A DNA stretch of 33,176 nt, taken from the NCBI GenBank assembly GCA_020721325.1, contig DYNA01000030.1:1-33176 (forward strand). The letters are read 5' to 3'. Positions 14,784-24,338 of this stretch are shown here, piece after piece (positions within the stretch are counted from its first letter, which is position 1; every line of letters begins with the position of its first letter). The notes beneath the pieces were generated by a model. The model did no database searches, had not been told where the DNA came from, and saw only the letters and a program-made list of their open reading frames with translations. Origin of the DNA: Paludibacter propionicigenes (GTDB taxonomy: Bacteria; Bacteroidota; Bacteroidia; Bacteroidales; JAIFNL01). A program made the translations under genes and the position numbers.

Positions 14784-15524
14784 TTATTTGCAACAGGGCG
14801 ATGAATGATGCATTTCCATTTCTGTTTTCGGCTTATTTTCAGGGAGTTTCAATTTTTTTTCGAGCGGACTTAAAAAAGGTATTCCCAGCGAAAGTCCTCT
14901 CAAAATAAATAAAACACCTATAAAAAATACCGCTATCGGAATGTATTGTGTAATTTTTCTTCGCAAATTGATGCTGATTAAACTTCCTAATAATGAAATA
15001 ATTAGCAACATTGGAATAGTCGCAATTCCAAAAAGGAACATAAATAAAGCTCCATTTATGGCACTTCCGGTGGCAATTGAGCCGGCTAAAGCCACATACA
15101 CCGGACCGCAAGGCAGAAGCCCATTGAGCAAACCAATGGAAAAGAGCGAAGAGTAGGAGCGTTTTTGGAACAAAAGACCCAGTGACGATTTTAGTTTTCC
15201 TACAAAAGAAAACATTTTTTTGTCAAAATTGAAAGTCGTTTTAAATAATGCCGGAAAAAATGCCGACAAAACCATGATTGCGCCCATTACAATTCCCACC
15301 CAACGTTGGAAACCGCTCATTACCAGACCTTGACCTATTAAGCCAAAAAGCAAGCCCATTATGGCATAAGTTATCGAACGACCTATGTTATAGAGGCTTG
15401 CGCCAAAAATTCGTGTAAACCAATTGTCTGTTTTTAAAGGCAATGCTAATGCTATAGGTCCACACATTCCGGCGCAGTGAAAACTGGTAAAAATTCCTAA
15501 AACTAATGCCGATAAAATTTCCAT
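14784..15524 (-). CDS. Sulfite exporter TauE/SafE-like (UreH/CcdA-type) membrane protein of the cbb3 accessory cluster
   Basis: The 246-residue protein has about six membrane segments and starts with the signature MEILSALVLGIFTSFHCAGM followed by CGPIALAL. This HCxGMCGP motif is typical of the SafE/UreH_2 family that sits next to ccoG-ccoH in many Bacteroidota and Proteobacteria. A second motif, NGLLPCGPVYVALA, begins the repeated half. The C-terminus ends in MEMHHSSPCCK, a His/Met/Cys cluster suited to copper or other soft metal binding. Known neighbours and these residues suggest a role in metal supply or heme/copper maturation of cbb3 oxidase rather than sulfite export. The start is 5 bp downstream of ccoH. 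Confidence 0.8.
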   Translation of the reverse strand: MEILSALVLGIFTSFHCAGMCGPIALALPLKTDNWFTRIFGASLYNIGRSITYAIMGLLFGLIGQGLVMSGFQRWVGIVMGAIMVLSAFFPALFKTTFNFDKKMFSFVGKLKSSLGLLFQKRSYSSLFSIGLLNGLLPCGPVYVALAGSIATGSAINGALFMFLFGIATIPMLLIISLLGSLISINLRRKITQYIPIAVFFIGVLFILRGLSLGIPFLSPLEKKLKLPENKPKTEMEMHHSSPCCK

Positions 15525-15528
15525 TTTT

Positions 15529-15972
15529 TTATTCTATAAAAATTTCTTTTTCACTAAAATATTTTTTTTCAGAAATTTCCCATTCTATTTGAACAAAATA
15601 TTTTCCGCGTTGCAAATCTTTTAATGGCAATTTTTGCGTAAGCGAATCGTCTAATTTTAGAACAAAATTTTTGTCCAATTCATAATCGGAAGGGCGATAA
15701 ATTAAAATCGTTCCTTGTATATTTTCCTTTTGCAAATTAGAAGGAAATTTAATTTCCAAGTTATTTGTATTCAGCACTATAGCCGGCTTTTCAGTTAGCT
15801 TGTTTGTATTTTTTATGCGCTGAATATGGTCTTCGTAGGCTATTTCTTTGGGATAATAATCTTTGGTTACCAAATTTATTTTTTCTTGAAAACTAAGATA
15901 AACCATTGTTAGAATGCCACTTACAAAAACAATTATTGTTATTAAAATTCCAAATCCCCAATTTAATTTCAT
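15529..15972 (-). CDS. ccoH: FixH/CcoH family cbb3 oxidase assembly protein
   Basis: The 147-residue protein has a single N-terminal membrane anchor (WGFGILITIIVFVSGILTMV) followed by the family's conserved region, where a Y-Y-x-x-E motif appears as KDYYPKEIAYEDHIQRIKNT. A periplasmic beta domain follows (PSDYELDKNF, GKYFVQIEWE). FixH/CcoH proteins stabilise assembling cbb3-type cytochrome oxidase. It lies 20 bp downstream of ccoG and 4 bp before the SafE-like gene. Confidence 0.87.
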   Translation of the reverse strand: MKLNWGFGILITIIVFVSGILTMVYLSFQEKINLVTKDYYPKEIAYEDHIQRIKNTNKLTEKPAIVLNTNNLEIKFPSNLQKENIQGTILIYRPSDYELDKNFVLKLDDSLTQKLPLKDLQRGKYFVQIEWEISEKKYFSEKEIFIE

Positions 15973-15992
15973 ATAAAAATAGTTTTTTTTTG

Positions 15993-17393
15993 TTATTTAC
16001 CTTCTCCTACAAAAGTTGTTTCAATTTCTTGAATTTCAACACCTTCTCCATCAAGTACCCCAAAAGTTATTTCAATGTAATCTGAGTTTACAATTTTCGG
16101 GTCTAATTTTACAAAAAAGACACTTTCCGTGGTTTCTTTTGCTTTTACCATTAATTCTCCGGCAGCCATTTGAATTTCACCTTTGGGCGACTTCAATTTA
16201 AGTTTTAGCGGAATATCGTTGCGGGTTTTGTTTACCACTTTAATATTGTACAAATTGCTAATGGTGCCATCGGGTTGTTTTTGGAAAAGTGTATTGGGCG
16301 TGCGCAAAATGGTAGCCTCTATACTGCCGCGCGTTACCAAAAGTACTATGAAAAAGGTAAAAAGCGCAAGCAAAACTGCCGAATAAGCTTTAATTCGTGT
16401 ATTAAATTTGAATTTTTCGCCTTTTGAAATGTTTTCTTCCGAAGCGTAACGAATTAATCCATGCGGTTTTCCGATTTTGTCCATAGTGGCATCGCACGCA
16501 TCTATGCAAGCGGTGCAATTTACACATTCCAATTGTGTTCCGTTGCGTATGTCAATGTTTGTGGGGCATACAGCTATACATTGCTTGCAATTGGTGCAAT
16601 CGCCTTCTTTTTCGTCTTTTTCGGTCGAGCCTTTTCGGGGTTCACCGCGCAAATAATCGTAGGCTACGGTCATACTTTTGGCATCGAGCAATACGCCTTG
16701 TATGCGACCATACGGACACATAACCACACACGCCTGTTCGCGAAACCATGCGAAAAGCCAGAAGAAAAATGTTGTGAATATTAATATAACTACAAAACCG
16801 GTAAAATGCTCACTTATTGGCTCTTTCGCTATTTTTATTACTTCATCTATTCCTATAATAAATGCCAAAAGAAAATTGGCTACTAAAAAAGAAACCAGCC
16901 AAAATATACCTAATTTTAAAGCTCTACGCAAAATTTTATCTATTGTCCAGCCTTTGGCAGCTTTTTGGCGTTGTTTTGTTGGGTTACCTTCTATAAGCCA
17001 TTCTATTCGTCTGAAAACCAGCTCCATAAAAACGGTTTGAGGACAAGCCCACCCGCACCAAATTCGTCCGAAGACCACGGTAAACAAGACGATGAATACC
17101 ATAAACGATAACATCATTAATGCAAATAGGTAAGAGTCTTGAGGCCAGAAAATAGCTCCGAAGATAACGAATTTACGTTCTAAAATATTGAAAAGCAGCA
17201 ATGGCTCGCCATTGACTTTGATAAATGGCACTACAAATAAAAAAGCCAGTAAAAAGTAACCGACCAATTGTCGCCAATTATAAAACTTCCCTTTGGGTTT
17301 TTTTGCTAAAACCCATACTCTTTTTCCTTCTGTATCTACCGTAGAAATTTTATTTCTAAAGCTTATTCCCTCGTTGTGTTCTTTTTTATTCAT
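15993..17393 (-). CDS. ccoG: Cytochrome c oxidase accessory protein CcoG (FixG)
   Basis: The 466-residue protein has the CcoG layout. There are about four to five membrane segments, with the motif FGRIWCGWACPQTVF (C113, C117) after the second. A second CVVMCPYGR motif follows, then two ferredoxin-type cluster motifs (CTNCKQCIAVCP and CVNCTACIDACD). A last membrane segment and a periplasmic Ig-like domain (IEVTFG-type strands near the end) complete it. CcoG acts in copper reduction and delivery for cbb3 oxidase. It is the first gene of a four-gene minus-strand unit. The expected ccoNOP structural genes do not lie upstream: the next minus-strand gene on that side is a YfhO protein. Confidence 0.95.
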   Translation of the reverse strand: MNKKEHNEGISFRNKISTVDTEGKRVWVLAKKPKGKFYNWRQLVGYFLLAFLFVVPFIKVNGEPLLLFNILERKFVIFGAIFWPQDSYLFALMMLSFMVFIVLFTVVFGRIWCGWACPQTVFMELVFRRIEWLIEGNPTKQRQKAAKGWTIDKILRRALKLGIFWLVSFLVANFLLAFIIGIDEVIKIAKEPISEHFTGFVVILIFTTFFFWLFAWFREQACVVMCPYGRIQGVLLDAKSMTVAYDYLRGEPRKGSTEKDEKEGDCTNCKQCIAVCPTNIDIRNGTQLECVNCTACIDACDATMDKIGKPHGLIRYASEENISKGEKFKFNTRIKAYSAVLLALFTFFIVLLVTRGSIEATILRTPNTLFQKQPDGTISNLYNIKVVNKTRNDIPLKLKLKSPKGEIQMAAGELMVKAKETTESVFFVKLDPKIVNSDYIEITFGVLDGEGVEIQEIETTFVGEGK

Positions 17394-17442
17394 AATAAAA
17401 TTGGTTTAGTACAGCTAAAAAAAGTAATTTTTTACATAAATG

Positions 17443-17450
17443 CAAATTTA
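17443..17450 (-). promoter_or_regulatory. Possible -7 element for the ccoG unit
   Basis: TAAATTTG followed by C on the minus strand lies about 50 nt upstream of the ccoG start. No TTG with correct spacing was found, and no obvious FNR-like palindrome was seen in the 235-bp spacer. Confidence 0.3.
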
Positions 17451-17606
17451 TTTTAGATTTATGTTTTTTTATTTTTTTAAAAAAAGAACAAGTCTTTTAT
17501 TTATAGTTTTTTACAAAAAAATATATTTTATTATAATATTGTTTTAAAACAAATGTAATAAGCAATTTCCTTGATTTTTAAGAATAATTCTTTATGAAAT
17601 AAATTA

Positions 17607-17630
17607 AAAATAGCTTTTATTTGCTATTTT
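17607..17630 (-). terminator. Hairpin at the end of the yfhO transcription unit
   Basis: AAAATAGC / GCTATTTT form an 8-bp stem with an 8-nt loop overlapping the minus-strand stop codon, followed on that strand by TAATTTATTT. Confidence 0.5.
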
Positions 17631-20157
17631 ATTTTTTTAAATTTCGATAAAAAGCCCACGCTAAAATTAAAAATAGTAAAGTTGAACTGATCAAAGAAAT
17701 GATGCTGCCTACGGCATACATTTTAGGTTTGAAAACAAATTCGATTTCATTTTCGCCTTCCGGCAAAATCATGGCGCGAAGCACGTAATTTGCTCTGAAA
17801 TATTCAGCCGGTTTTCCGTTTACAAGGGCATTCCAGCCTTTGTTGTAGTAAATTTCGGAAAAAATAGCCAATTGTTTTTCTTTAGCTATCGATTTGTATT
17901 TCAAATGGTTGGGTTTGTAATCGGTCAATTGTATTTTTGCAGTAGAATCTATTTTGGGAGTAAAGCCATTGAGTTGATTTTCAAAACGTTTGTCTATTAA
18001 TGCTGTTTTGCGTGTGTCTATTTTTGAAAGACCGGTAAGTTCTTTGTCGGCATTTTCTACCAAAGTGTAATTTTCTACAAACCAAGCGTTTCCGTTTGGA
18101 CTGGAATTTTTTAAAGGTGCTGTTTCTGAGTTATAAATTAAATATTTCATATTCAGCATGTTTAACACATTTTGAGCTTTTAAAACGCTGTCTAATTTGG
18201 GTAGAGTGGGAGAGGAGTTGAAAACTTTGTATATGTTTTGTATTTCTCCAATTATTTGATATTCAATTAGTTCTTGGTAGCGTTTCATTTTAGCTCCATG
18301 ATAACCGCCTATGGATTTGTGATAATAAGAAGTACTGGCATCGTTGAATGGGTCAATGGCTAAGTTTAACACTCTGAAATTGGGGTTGTTATCTTTCAAA
18401 ATTTCTGAATCGGCTGTGGTTCGTTGCCAAGCATCGTCGTTTTTGCCTTGGCTTACAAATTTATCGTTGTTTACAAAGCGTTTGTCAATTTGCCACAAAT
18501 CGGCTAAAATGAATATGCCAAAGAGCAAAATAAACAATTCTTGGCTTAATTTTTTAGCTGAAAAAAGCCAAATTAGGCTTGCCGAAACTAAAACTAAAAC
18601 GAGCGAACGAATGGCATCATTTACCAAAAGACTTTTTCTATCGGCACGTAAAGCGTCAATAAGTAAATCGTTCCAACCACTTTGCGCCAAGTCGGCATCG
18701 CGCATGCTCACAAAATTGAATAAACTTCCTGAAAATACGATAAAAATTAGTGCCAAACCGCCAGTTATACCAACCGAATAGTATAAACTTTTTTGTAATT
18801 TCTTCGTGTCAAAATCATTTGTAAGTATTTGATTCAAAGCAAGTAAAGCTAATAACGGAAAAGCCATTTGTGCTATTACCAAAATCATGGAAGGTACGCG
18901 AAATTTATTCCACATTGGCACATGGTCTAAGAAAAATTCTGTTAAGGGCATAATGTTTTGTCCCCACGATAAAACAATGGAAAACAGACTGATAGAAAAA
19001 ATCCACCATTTGATTGAATTTTTTACAAAAAACATTCCGAATACAAAAAGAAAAACGATAATAGCTCCAATGTAAACCGGACCAGATGTTGAGGATTGAG
19101 TTCCCCAGTAAAGTGGCAATTGTTTTATTAAATTTTTAGCACCTTGTACTCCGTTTTGTTCTAAAATTTTATAAATTTCCGAATCGGTATCTAATTCTCC
19201 TACCGAACTTCCTCCTAAAAGATTGGGTATAAATAAATTGAATGTTTCTACTTTGCCATAACTCCAAGCCGTTGCGTATTGTTTATCTAAACCCGAAGTT
19301 TCGTTTTTTTGGTCGTTAATGGTTAATTCCGATTTTCCACGCATCGAATCTTTTCCATATTCATAGGTTAAATAAATGGCTGTAAAATTTGCACCTAAAG
19401 CCAAAATTGCTCCTATTAATAATGTCAAAAATGGACGCGCTAAAAGTTTTAAACGCATGGAAAGTATCGAAAAAATTACCAAAAAACTTTTGTTTATTTT
19501 TGTTTGGTTTTTATATTCTTCTAAAGTGTAGTTTATGGTTAGATAAATGCCATAAAATAAGAGCATTATGAATGTATAAAATACAATTTGAAAGTGATTG
19601 GTGAGTAATTGCAAGGCAAGAAACAAAGCAAAAACTCCTGCACCCAATAAAATTTTTTGACGCGAAAAAGCCAAATATGCACCTGCAATAACAGCCGGCA
19701 TATAGCCCAAAGCGATGGCTTTAGTAATGTGCCCGGCATCGAGTATGATAATAAAATATGACGAAAATCCATAAGCCAAACCTCCCACTAATGCCAACCA
19801 TGGATTTACTCCGAATGCCAAAAGTAAAATGTAAAAACCTATAAAGTACATAAATACAATCATTTGCGGATTTTCGTGATTGATATGCAAAACGGTTGGA
19901 ATGTATTTTACTAAGTTGGCTTTATACTGAACAGAAATTAAATAAGCCGGCATTCCTCCAAACATAGAATTTGTCCAAAGTGCCTCTTCACCGCTTTCTT
20001 CGCGGTAGTCGTTTACTTCCTTTGCCATGCCTTTCCAAGTAAGCGTATCGTGCGAACGTAAGCTTTTGCCCTGAAATACTGGGATAAAATAAATACTTGC
20101 TATAATTAAAAAGGCTAAAATAGCCAACAAATATGGCTTTAGTAAATTAAAATTCAT
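17629..20157 (-). CDS. YfhO family multi-spanning membrane protein (GT-C-type)
   Basis: The 842-residue protein has an N-terminal membrane segment and then a periplasmic loop (SHDTLTWKGMAKEVNDYREE, then LWTNSMFGGMPAY) that is the hallmark of Bacteroidota YfhO proteins. Ten or more membrane helices follow, then a soluble beta domain before a last helix (about 600-820; GWNALVNGKPAEYF, MILPEGENEIEFVFKPKMY). YfhO of Firmicutes transfers sugar from an undecaprenyl-phosphate donor to lipoteichoic acid; the fold is that of GT-C glycosyltransferases. It is the last gene of the gmhA-methyltransferase fusion-yfhO unit, 5 bp after the previous gene. A plausible donor-making glycosyltransferase lies at 24335. 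The acceptor here is unknown. Confidence 0.85.
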   Translation of the reverse strand: MNFNLLKPYLLAILAFLIIASIYFIPVFQGKSLRSHDTLTWKGMAKEVNDYREESGEEALWTNSMFGGMPAYLISVQYKANLVKYIPTVLHINHENPQMIVFMYFIGFYILLLAFGVNPWLALVGGLAYGFSSYFIIILDAGHITKAIALGYMPAVIAGAYLAFSRQKILLGAGVFALFLALQLLTNHFQIVFYTFIMLLFYGIYLTINYTLEEYKNQTKINKSFLVIFSILSMRLKLLARPFLTLLIGAILALGANFTAIYLTYEYGKDSMRGKSELTINDQKNETSGLDKQYATAWSYGKVETFNLFIPNLLGGSSVGELDTDSEIYKILEQNGVQGAKNLIKQLPLYWGTQSSTSGPVYIGAIIVFLFVFGMFFVKNSIKWWIFSISLFSIVLSWGQNIMPLTEFFLDHVPMWNKFRVPSMILVIAQMAFPLLALLALNQILTNDFDTKKLQKSLYYSVGITGGLALIFIVFSGSLFNFVSMRDADLAQSGWNDLLIDALRADRKSLLVNDAIRSLVLVLVSASLIWLFSAKKLSQELFILLFGIFILADLWQIDKRFVNNDKFVSQGKNDDAWQRTTADSEILKDNNPNFRVLNLAIDPFNDASTSYYHKSIGGYHGAKMKRYQELIEYQIIGEIQNIYKVFNSSPTLPKLDSVLKAQNVLNMLNMKYLIYNSETAPLKNSSPNGNAWFVENYTLVENADKELTGLSKIDTRKTALIDKRFENQLNGFTPKIDSTAKIQLTDYKPNHLKYKSIAKEKQLAIFSEIYYNKGWNALVNGKPAEYFRANYVLRAMILPEGENEIEFVFKPKMYAVGSIISLISSTLLFLILAWAFYRNLKK

Positions 20158-20162
20158 TTTTT

Positions 20163-22205
20163 TTATTTTATAAGATGAAATATTTTATCTAAATTTTGCT
20201 TGCTTACTTTATATAATTCTTCTTGTGAAGCGATTAATTTTTGCTCAACAAAGGTAGAATTTTTTTCAAGAATATCAATAGCTTTGGAATAAATAGTTTC
20301 GCGCAAATTTGAATGTTCTTCGTGCAATTCTATGTAACAATCCATTAAATCAACATCTTGCATAAACCAACGCATTTTATCGTGAGTGCCAAGAGTCAAT
20401 ATTTTTGTATTTAAGCCGTAAGGAATCATTTGGGCATGACCCCTCATTCCAATTACTAACTCCATGGTATTGTATAAGTTATAGATTTCTTGCGGAAATA
20501 AATATTGCAATTCTACGGTTCGATAATTTACATTGAAACGGTCTAAAAGCAACTCAAACTTGCGGTCGGCTGTAATGTGCGTATAATTGTAAATCCGGTA
20601 ACCTTTCACTTCTAAGTCTTTGATAGCCTTTGCAATAGACGTTAAAATTGTTTCATAATCTTTTCCAAAACGTAGAAGCGGTCGGTCAAATGCTATATTA
20701 ACTGCAATATTTTTAGTTCTTATTTTTGCCGGAATATTTTTAGCAAATTTTCTAATTAGTGTGGTAGGGCAGGGTTGATAAACAATTTTATCTTGAAAAC
20801 GCTTGTTGGTCAATTCATTTACTTTTTCAATACTTCCAAAATTTCGTAAGCTAAAAAAATCGGATTTTTCAAGCAATAAATTTAAGTTTTGCACGAAAAA
20901 TTCATTCGGTTCTTGTCCTCGAAAATAGTTGTAGCCAATAGCATAAACAATTATTGGTACTTTAATTTCATTCAAAAGTTCTTGGTTTATAGCCCATTGC
21001 CAACCAGAAACTGTGTTTGGATTGGTATCGGGTAGCAGCAAGCCGCCGCCGCCAATTACTAAAAAATCAGATAAATTGATTTGTTCAATGGTTTGTTTAT
21101 CTACTTTTTCTGAAACGGCTTTTATATTAAATTGTAAGGGTAATTTTTTTCGTAAAATATCTCTAACACATTTAGATAGAACAATATCTCCGGCATTATT
21201 TCCCCAACCTTTAAAATTTGTGATGTGAAATCCTTTTTTCGATTTTTTTAATTTCAGACCTTTTTCTTTCATTAAAAAATGATATTCATCTATTTTATAA
21301 GCCGAGTAGCGCACTCCTTTTTCAAAGATTTGTATAAATTTATGTTTTTGAAAAAGCGATTGAAGGAGAAATTGCTTTACCGGAATCTTTTTGGTAATCT
21401 CAGGTAATTTTTCGGTGTATTTAAAAATTTTAGATGATATTTTTTTATAATTATCGAAAATATATGGCAAGTAGGTCGATTTTTCTACATGAGTTGCTTT
21501 TATATAAATTGATTCTCCATTGTATTGAATTTCAGTTACTTTAAAAAAATTGGAGAACAATGTATAAAGACTTGAAGCTGTAAAATAATGAATGTGAGGT
21601 TTCCAAATCGTTTTTTGAATATTTCCAAAATTGTGAATTTCATACGAGGGACATTCAAATAATATTTCTGCTCCAATTTCAAGTATTTTTGAAAGTTTTT
21701 CCACAAAAATAAGTGGATTTTTTACGTGTTCAATTACATGAAATGATAAAGCAGAATGAAATTTTTTAGATGAATCAAAATTTTCTAAAGTAGAGCTAAA
21801 TTGTTCAAAACCATATTGTTGCATAGAGAATGCAGCATAGTTTGGGTCGGGTTCTAAACCTTCGGCTTTTTTGCCAAACATTTTTAATAAATAGATAAAA
21901 CTTCCAATGGAACTTCCAATTTCTAAAAAATTATCATTGTTTTTGAGAAAACTTTTATAAAATTCAAAACGTTCAAACGCTTTTTTATCTAATTTGTTAA
22001 TTTTATCTTTATCAGGCAGATAACTGTTATTTCGAGCAATTTTTGAAAATTCGCCCGAAGTATAAATATCTTCAAAAGTGTGAATGTTTTGATGAACATG
22101 ACCGCAATCTTTGCATTCAAATAGTTCTATTTCAATGTTTTCACGAGATATTTGTTTGAATGGCGCGATTTTTTCGCTATGGCAAACAACGCATTTTTGG
22201 TTCAT
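20163..22205 (-). CDS. Fusion of SAM-dependent methyltransferase and polysaccharide pyruvyl transferase-like domain
   Basis: The N-terminal half starts with a zinc-ribbon (C5, C8, C31, C34) and a class I methyltransferase domain with motif I FLEIGSSIG (93-101) and SFHVIEHVKNP (153-163). This is the layout of sugar C-methyltransferases and related Methyltransf_23 enzymes. From about residue 324 a CsaB/polysaccharide pyruvyl transferase-like domain begins: HITNFKGWGNNAGDIVLSKC, VIGGGGLLLPD (382-392) and, near the end, ELVIGMRGHAQMIPYG. Normally these are separate proteins of about 300-400 residues. The fusion could methylate and pyruvylate, or otherwise modify, the same glycan. It is packed between gmhA (8 bp) and yfhO (5 bp). 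Confidence 0.85.
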   Translation of the reverse strand: MNQKCVVCHSEKIAPFKQISRENIEIELFECKDCGHVHQNIHTFEDIYTSGEFSKIARNNSYLPDKDKINKLDKKAFERFEFYKSFLKNNDNFLEIGSSIGSFIYLLKMFGKKAEGLEPDPNYAAFSMQQYGFEQFSSTLENFDSSKKFHSALSFHVIEHVKNPLIFVEKLSKILEIGAEILFECPSYEIHNFGNIQKTIWKPHIHYFTASSLYTLFSNFFKVTEIQYNGESIYIKATHVEKSTYLPYIFDNYKKISSKIFKYTEKLPEITKKIPVKQFLLQSLFQKHKFIQIFEKGVRYSAYKIDEYHFLMKEKGLKLKKSKKGFHITNFKGWGNNAGDIVLSKCVRDILRKKLPLQFNIKAVSEKVDKQTIEQINLSDFLVIGGGGLLLPDTNPNTVSGWQWAINQELLNEIKVPIIVYAIGYNYFRGQEPNEFFVQNLNLLLEKSDFFSLRNFGSIEKVNELTNKRFQDKIVYQPCPTTLIRKFAKNIPAKIRTKNIAVNIAFDRPLLRFGKDYETILTSIAKAIKDLEVKGYRIYNYTHITADRKFELLLDRFNVNYRTVELQYLFPQEIYNLYNTMELVIGMRGHAQMIPYGLNTKILTLGTHDKMRWFMQDVDLMDCYIELHEEHSNLRETIYSKAIDILEKNSTFVEQKLIASQEELYKVSKQNLDKIFHLIK

Positions 22206-22213
22206 AAAAATAA

Positions 22214-22798
22214 TTATAATTTATTATCATTATTTACAAAAGCATCATCTACAGCTTGGCACAAAATATGACCTATTAAAATGTGCATTTCTTGAATACG
22301 TGCTGTTACAGAATCATTTATAATTACTTTAATATCTGCTATTTGCTTCATTTTTCCACCATCGCGACCCGTTAGAGCGAGTGTATTACAGCCTATTATT
22401 TTTCCTACTTCAAAGGCTTTCAAAACATTAGTACTATTTCCACTGGTAGAAATTCCAATTAATAAATCGCCTTTTTGTGCCAAAGCTTGAACTTGTCGAG
22501 CAAAAACCATATCATAACCATAATCATTAGCAATTGCTGTAAGAGCAGAAGTATCTGTGGTTAAGGCAATTCCGGGAAGAGCAATACGCTCATTTACAAA
22601 ACGACCTGAAAGTTCGGCTGCAATATGCTGCGCATCGGCTGCACTGCCTCCATTGCCAAAAAGTAATATTTTATTACCATTTTTTAATGTTTCAACGGCT
22701 GCTTTGCTTGCTAATTCTATGTCTGATAAATTGTTTAATATCAGATTTTCTAATGCGTTTTTATGGGCTAAAAGCTCTTTTTTTATTGTTTTTATCAT
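22214..22798 (-). CDS. gmhA: Sedoheptulose-7-phosphate isomerase (SIS domain)
   Basis: The 194-residue length and motifs match GmhA, which converts D-sedoheptulose 7-phosphate to D-glycero-D-manno-heptose 7-phosphate, the first step of heptose synthesis for LPS or S-layer glycans. Seen: [11 protein letters not shown] (48-58, with H58 and E62 as the expected metal ligands), the sugar-phosphate loop STSGNS (117-122), and the C-terminal [12 protein letters not shown] helix. No other heptose genes (hldE, gmhB, hldD) are in the window. It is first in its unit and diverges from the gene at 22977. Confidence 0.93.
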   Translation of the reverse strand: MIKTIKKELLAHKNALENLILNNLSDIELASKAAVETLKNGNKILLFGNGGSAADAQHIAAELSGRFVNERIALPGIALTTDTSALTAIANDYGYDMVFARQVQALAQKGDLLIGISTSGNSTNVLKAFEVGKIIGCNTLALTGRDGGKMKQIADIKVIINDSVTARIQEMHILIGHILCQAVDDAFVNNDNKL

Positions 22799-22842
22799 AA
22801 AAAAATATAATGTATTCTTTAAAAAAGAATATTTTTTTTTTG

Positions 22843-22905
22843 CAAATATAAAAATTATATTTACTTGAATAAAATTTTTTTTTTATTCGAAATAGTTTAT
22901 TTTTG
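22843..22905. promoter_or_regulatory. Divergent promoter region between gmhA and the FAD oxidoreductase unit
   Basis: A -7-like TATATTTG on the minus strand (22850-22843) faces gmhA. A TATTTTTG on the plus strand (22898-22905) faces the gene at 22977. Both are followed by C, as elsewhere in this window. Upstream TTG boxes with standard spacing were not found, so the evidence is the -7 halves and the position. Confidence 0.45.
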
Positions 22906-22976
22906 CAAAACTTTTTTATTTTAAAATTATATTTTTCAAAATTTTTCTTATTTTTTTAGTTTACTAAATTCTTAAA

Positions 22977-24338
22977 ATGCTGAAACAAGCTGATTTAGTT
23001 ATAGTTGGGGGCGGTTTAACTGGCTTATCGGCAGCTTATATTGCTGCAAAAAATGGTAATAAAGTAATTGTTTTAGAAGCTGATAAACAAGTTGGAGGGC
23101 TTTTAAATACTTTTGAAATTGGCGGAAATAAGTTGGAATATTATTACCATCATTTTTTTACTCATGATAAAGAATTGAATTGGCTCATTGATGAATTGGG
23201 ATTGCGTCAAAAAGTAATTTTCAAAAAAACAAAAATGGGCGTTTTTAGTAAAAATAAAATTTTCCCATTTGATTCTATTTTTGATTTATTAAAATTTACA
23301 CCAATTTGTTTTTTTGATAAAATTTTATTCGTTTTTTCTACACTTTTTATGGGAAAATTTGCTAAATGGGAACGTTTTGAAAATATTTCAGCTCTCAAAT
23401 GGCTCGAAAAATGGGCTGGAAAAAGCACTACACAAGCTCTTTGGCTTCCATTGATGAATATAAAATTTGGTATTTATGCTTCCAAAGTTCCGCTTTCTTG
23501 GTTTGTAGGAAGAATGCGACAACGAATGAATTCTCGGAAAAACGGCGACGAGCGTTTAGGGTATTTAGACGGAAGTATGCAAGTTTTGACCGATGCTTTA
23601 TTTGAAAAACTGAAAGAAATGAATGTTGAAATTTATACAAACGAAGCTGTTCAAAAAATAAATTTTTCGGTAAATAGTACCATTGAATTTGTTGAAACAC
23701 AAAAGCAAAAGTATTTTGGTAAAAAATATTTATTCACATTGCCCGGAACTATTTTGAATAAACTTTTAATACAAAATCAACCTGTTTTAGCTGCTGAGCT
23801 TAATAAAATAGAATATTTCGGGGCAGTTTGCGTAGTTTTGGAGCTTACTTCAAAGCTGAGCGATGTTTATTGGCTCAATATTTCAGAAAAAGATTTTCCT
23901 TTTGGTGGAATTATTGAACATACAAATTTTATTAATCCCTCAAATTACAATGGTTCGCATATAGCTTATCTTTCGAGATATTTTGCTCTAAATGAAGATA
24001 TTGCAGATAAGTCAAATGAAGAAATTGAAGAATATATGCTTAATTTTTTACCAAAAATTTATCCAAATTTCGATAAAAAAACAGTTAAAAATATTTTTGT
24101 TTTTAAAACAAAAACCGCTGCTACGGTTTGTGATTTTAATTTTTCAAAGAAAATTCCGATGTGCCAAACCACCGTTCAAAACATGTATATAGCCAACATG
24201 AGCCATGTTTATCCCGACGAAAGAAGCGTTAATAATTCGATTAAAGTGGCTTCGGAAGCCTGCAAAACTATGCAAATTATCAATGATTTTATCGAAAATT
24301 CTAATTCATTATCTGCTAAAATAGGTTTTAAAAAATGA
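22977..24338 (+). CDS. FAD/NAD(P)-dependent oxidoreductase (protoporphyrinogen oxidase / UDP-galactopyranose mutase-like)
   Basis: The 453-residue flavoprotein opens with the dinucleotide-binding motif VIVGGGLTGLSAA (8-20, with E34 at the end of the second strand), then VGGLLNTFEIGGNKLEYYYH, the flavin-contact segment of amine-oxidase-like enzymes. Long helices include LWLPLMNIKFGIYASKVPLS. The C-terminal NMSHVYPDERSVNNSIKVAS segment is the second FAD-binding element. Such proteins occur next to glycosyltransferase genes in surface-glycan loci and probably oxidise a lipid- or nucleotide-linked sugar, but the substrate is unknown. The stop overlaps the ATG of the next gene by 4 bp (ATGA at 24335), so translation is coupled. 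Confidence 0.78.
   Translation: MLKQADLVIVGGGLTGLSAAYIAAKNGNKVIVLEADKQVGGLLNTFEIGGNKLEYYYHHFFTHDKELNWLIDELGLRQKVIFKKTKMGVFSKNKIFPFDSIFDLLKFTPICFFDKILFVFSTLFMGKFAKWERFENISALKWLEKWAGKSTTQALWLPLMNIKFGIYASKVPLSWFVGRMRQRMNSRKNGDERLGYLDGSMQVLTDALFEKLKEMNVEIYTNEAVQKINFSVNSTIEFVETQKQKYFGKKYLFTLPGTILNKLLIQNQPVLAAELNKIEYFGAVCVVLELTSKLSDVYWLNISEKDFPFGGIIEHTNFINPSNYNGSHIAYLSRYFALNEDIADKSNEEIEEYMLNFLPKIYPNFDKKTVKNIFVFKTKTAATVCDFNFSKKIPMCQTTVQNMYIANMSHVYPDERSVNNSIKVASEACKTMQIINDFIENSNSLSAKIGFKK

Noticed and set aside
16461-17040. Cys-rich frames antisense to ccoG
   Set aside because: They mirror the ferredoxin and membrane codons of ccoG on the other strand and have no independent support.
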